Shown in pieces: positions 63,037-64,000 of a stretch of 64,000 nt of DNA (within the stretch, counting starts at the first letter, position 1; each line of letters begins with the position of its first letter). The notes under the pieces are model-generated. The model worked only from the letters and a program-made list of their open reading frames with translations, was not told where the DNA came from and did no database searches. This DNA comes from Prostheceraeus crozeri (taxonomy: Eukaryota > Platyhelminthes > Polycladida > Euryleptidae): the NCBI GenBank assembly GCA_907163375.1, contig CAJQUW010006166.1, positions 1 to 64,000 of the forward strand, written 5' to 3'. A program made the translations under genes and the position numbers.

Positions 63037-64000
63037 TTACATTCGAGTGACATGCAATTTCTCTGAATTGCTTTCAACATCGATTTTTTCTTTCTTTTCA
63101 TCAATTGATGTTCTTTGATAAATTTTCCCTCCTTTGAGTGCTATCCAAGAAGGCGCGCTCAACATGACACCAACAATGGCCGAAATACCAAGCACTCTGA
63201 AGCTCCACTGATACGTTGGATCAATCTCATAAAGCAAAGCTGCAAGTGGTCCTCCAAAAAGTAATCCAAGACTGGCACTAAACATATAAAAGCTCAATCC
63301 AGACCGAAACTCGCGAAGACCAACAACATGGATAATCGTCTCATGAAAAATGGCATTGGCTCCAAACGATAAGCCGAAAATAAAGGAAAATAGGGCAATG
63401 CCAGGATAACTGGTGACAAATGAAATGCCAATGTTTCCTATTGCAACGATTGAGACAAAAATTATGTATACCAAAGTGATGTGAATTCTAGTGAGCTGTG
63501 CAACCAATCCTGCAAAGATTCGTCCGACAATACTTGAAATGCCAACGAGCGAAGGAAGAAATATCAATTGAGTGGAACTTAAATTGAAAACTGACAAACG
63601 TCCATAATTGTAGATGTGAGTTTGAAAGCCGCCTATTGCAATTGCAATGCTGATTCGTCCAAGACAAAAGGCTGCATATAGCGGCATTCGTAAGATAGAA
63701 AAACCATCTATAAAGACTTTAAACGTTTCTTTGACTTTTTTCATTTTTGGTTGTTTCTCAACAGAGGTCACATCTAACTTTCCAACAACCTGACGAGGTT
63801 CCATTAGCGCGGCAGCAACAACTAGCATTTGGAGATTCACAGCTCCAAGGACTAGAAATGCTCCTCTCCAAAAGTATTGGTCAACAAGAAAGTCAATAAA
63901 AGGTGGAATGGCAAACTTCCCCAAACCTCCTCCGAGACTTATGGTTGCATTTGCCAGTATTCGATACTTCTTGAAGTATACTGGAACCATGGAAATCATT
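63037..64000 (-). CDS. SLC16 (monocarboxylate-transporter-like) MFS protein, C-terminal part
   Basis: This leftward host gene is cut by the right window edge; 320 codons are visible without an intron. It starts in the region VPVYFKKYRILANATISLGG...G, the SLC16 YF.KRR.LANG segment around TM4-5. A charged central loop follows (VEKQPKMKKVKETFKVFIDG), then six further hydrophobic helices (for example STQLIFLPSLVGISSIVGRI and GIALFSFIFGLSFGAN). The C-terminal cytosolic tail is acidic/basic (DEKKEKIDVESNSEKLHVTRM). SLC16 proteins move monocarboxylates or related solutes across the plasma membrane. Substrate is not inferable. First ~4 helices lie outside the window. Confidence 0.85.
   Translation of the reverse strand, partial: MISMVPVYFKKYRILANATISLGGGLGKFAIPPFIDFLVDQYFWRGAFLVLGAVNLQMLVVAAALMEPRQVVGKLDVTSVEKQPKMKKVKETFKVFIDGFSILRMPLYAAFCLGRISIAIAIGGFQTHIYNYGRLSVFNLSSTQLIFLPSLVGISSIVGRIFAGLVAQLTRIHITLVYIIFVSIVAIGNIGISFVTSYPGIALFSFIFGLSFGANAIFHETIIHVVGLREFRSGLSFYMFSASLGLLFGGPLAALLYEIDPTYQWSFRVLGISAIVGVMLSAPSWIALKGGKIYQRTSIDEKKEKIDVESNSEKLHVTRM

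Overview
The window looks like nuclear DNA of an animal, probably a marine invertebrate. The sequence does not allow a closer placement. Reasons: AT-rich intergenic DNA, GT...AG introns with TATA and CCAAT promoter motifs, metazoan-type Polintons, a Tc1 transposon, a Penelope-like retroelement, a LINE tail, and an SLC16-type transporter gene at the right edge. Almost all recognisable coding content belongs to mobile elements. Only the transporter is a convincing host gene.

Layout. 1-1080: right-end remnant of a Polinton (element C) that continues off the left edge. 1081-9377: host intergenic DNA with a 101-bp inverted duplication and a LINE tail. 9384-47669: an old, heavily broken Polinton (element A) with AG...CT termini, ~0.56-0.67 kb terminal inverted repeats (TIRs) and 6-bp target duplications (TTTAAT/TTTAAC). 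A carries a protease, a PLA2-integrase, a tail-fibre-like gene, a zinc-finger fragment, a 3.2-kb satellite, a protein-primed PolB, a packaging ATPase, penton-like and minor-virion genes, and a membrane protein. 18306-40171: a second, less decayed Polinton (element B) inserted inside the PolB gene of A, with perfect GTAGTT target duplications. 47676-63036: host DNA with a foldback repeat carrying hammerhead-like cores, a large diverged inverted repeat enclosing a Penelope-like remnant, and a complete but dead Tc1 copy. 63037-64000: 3' part of an SLC16-like transporter gene.

Element B has a full Polinton gene set: PolB, integrase with chromodomain, FtsK/HerA ATPase, adenain-like protease, hexon-like major capsid, two penton/F54H12.2-like genes, and lytic/core-type basic peptides. 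Its most notable content is a leftward block next to the protease gene. This block encodes a two-repeat TATA-binding-protein homologue and two tandem proteins that resemble the PC4/p15 coactivator. Genes near both ends have CCAAT/TATA-type promoters and short introns near the start. Several central virion genes instead share an ATGCAA motif 29-46 bp before the start codon. I infer an element-encoded early/late transcription scheme using its own TBP.

A and B belong to different Polinton lineages: base composition, gene order and virion gene families differ. A must predate B. C is related to A: it shares the tail-fibre-like gene and an end-associated sequence block.
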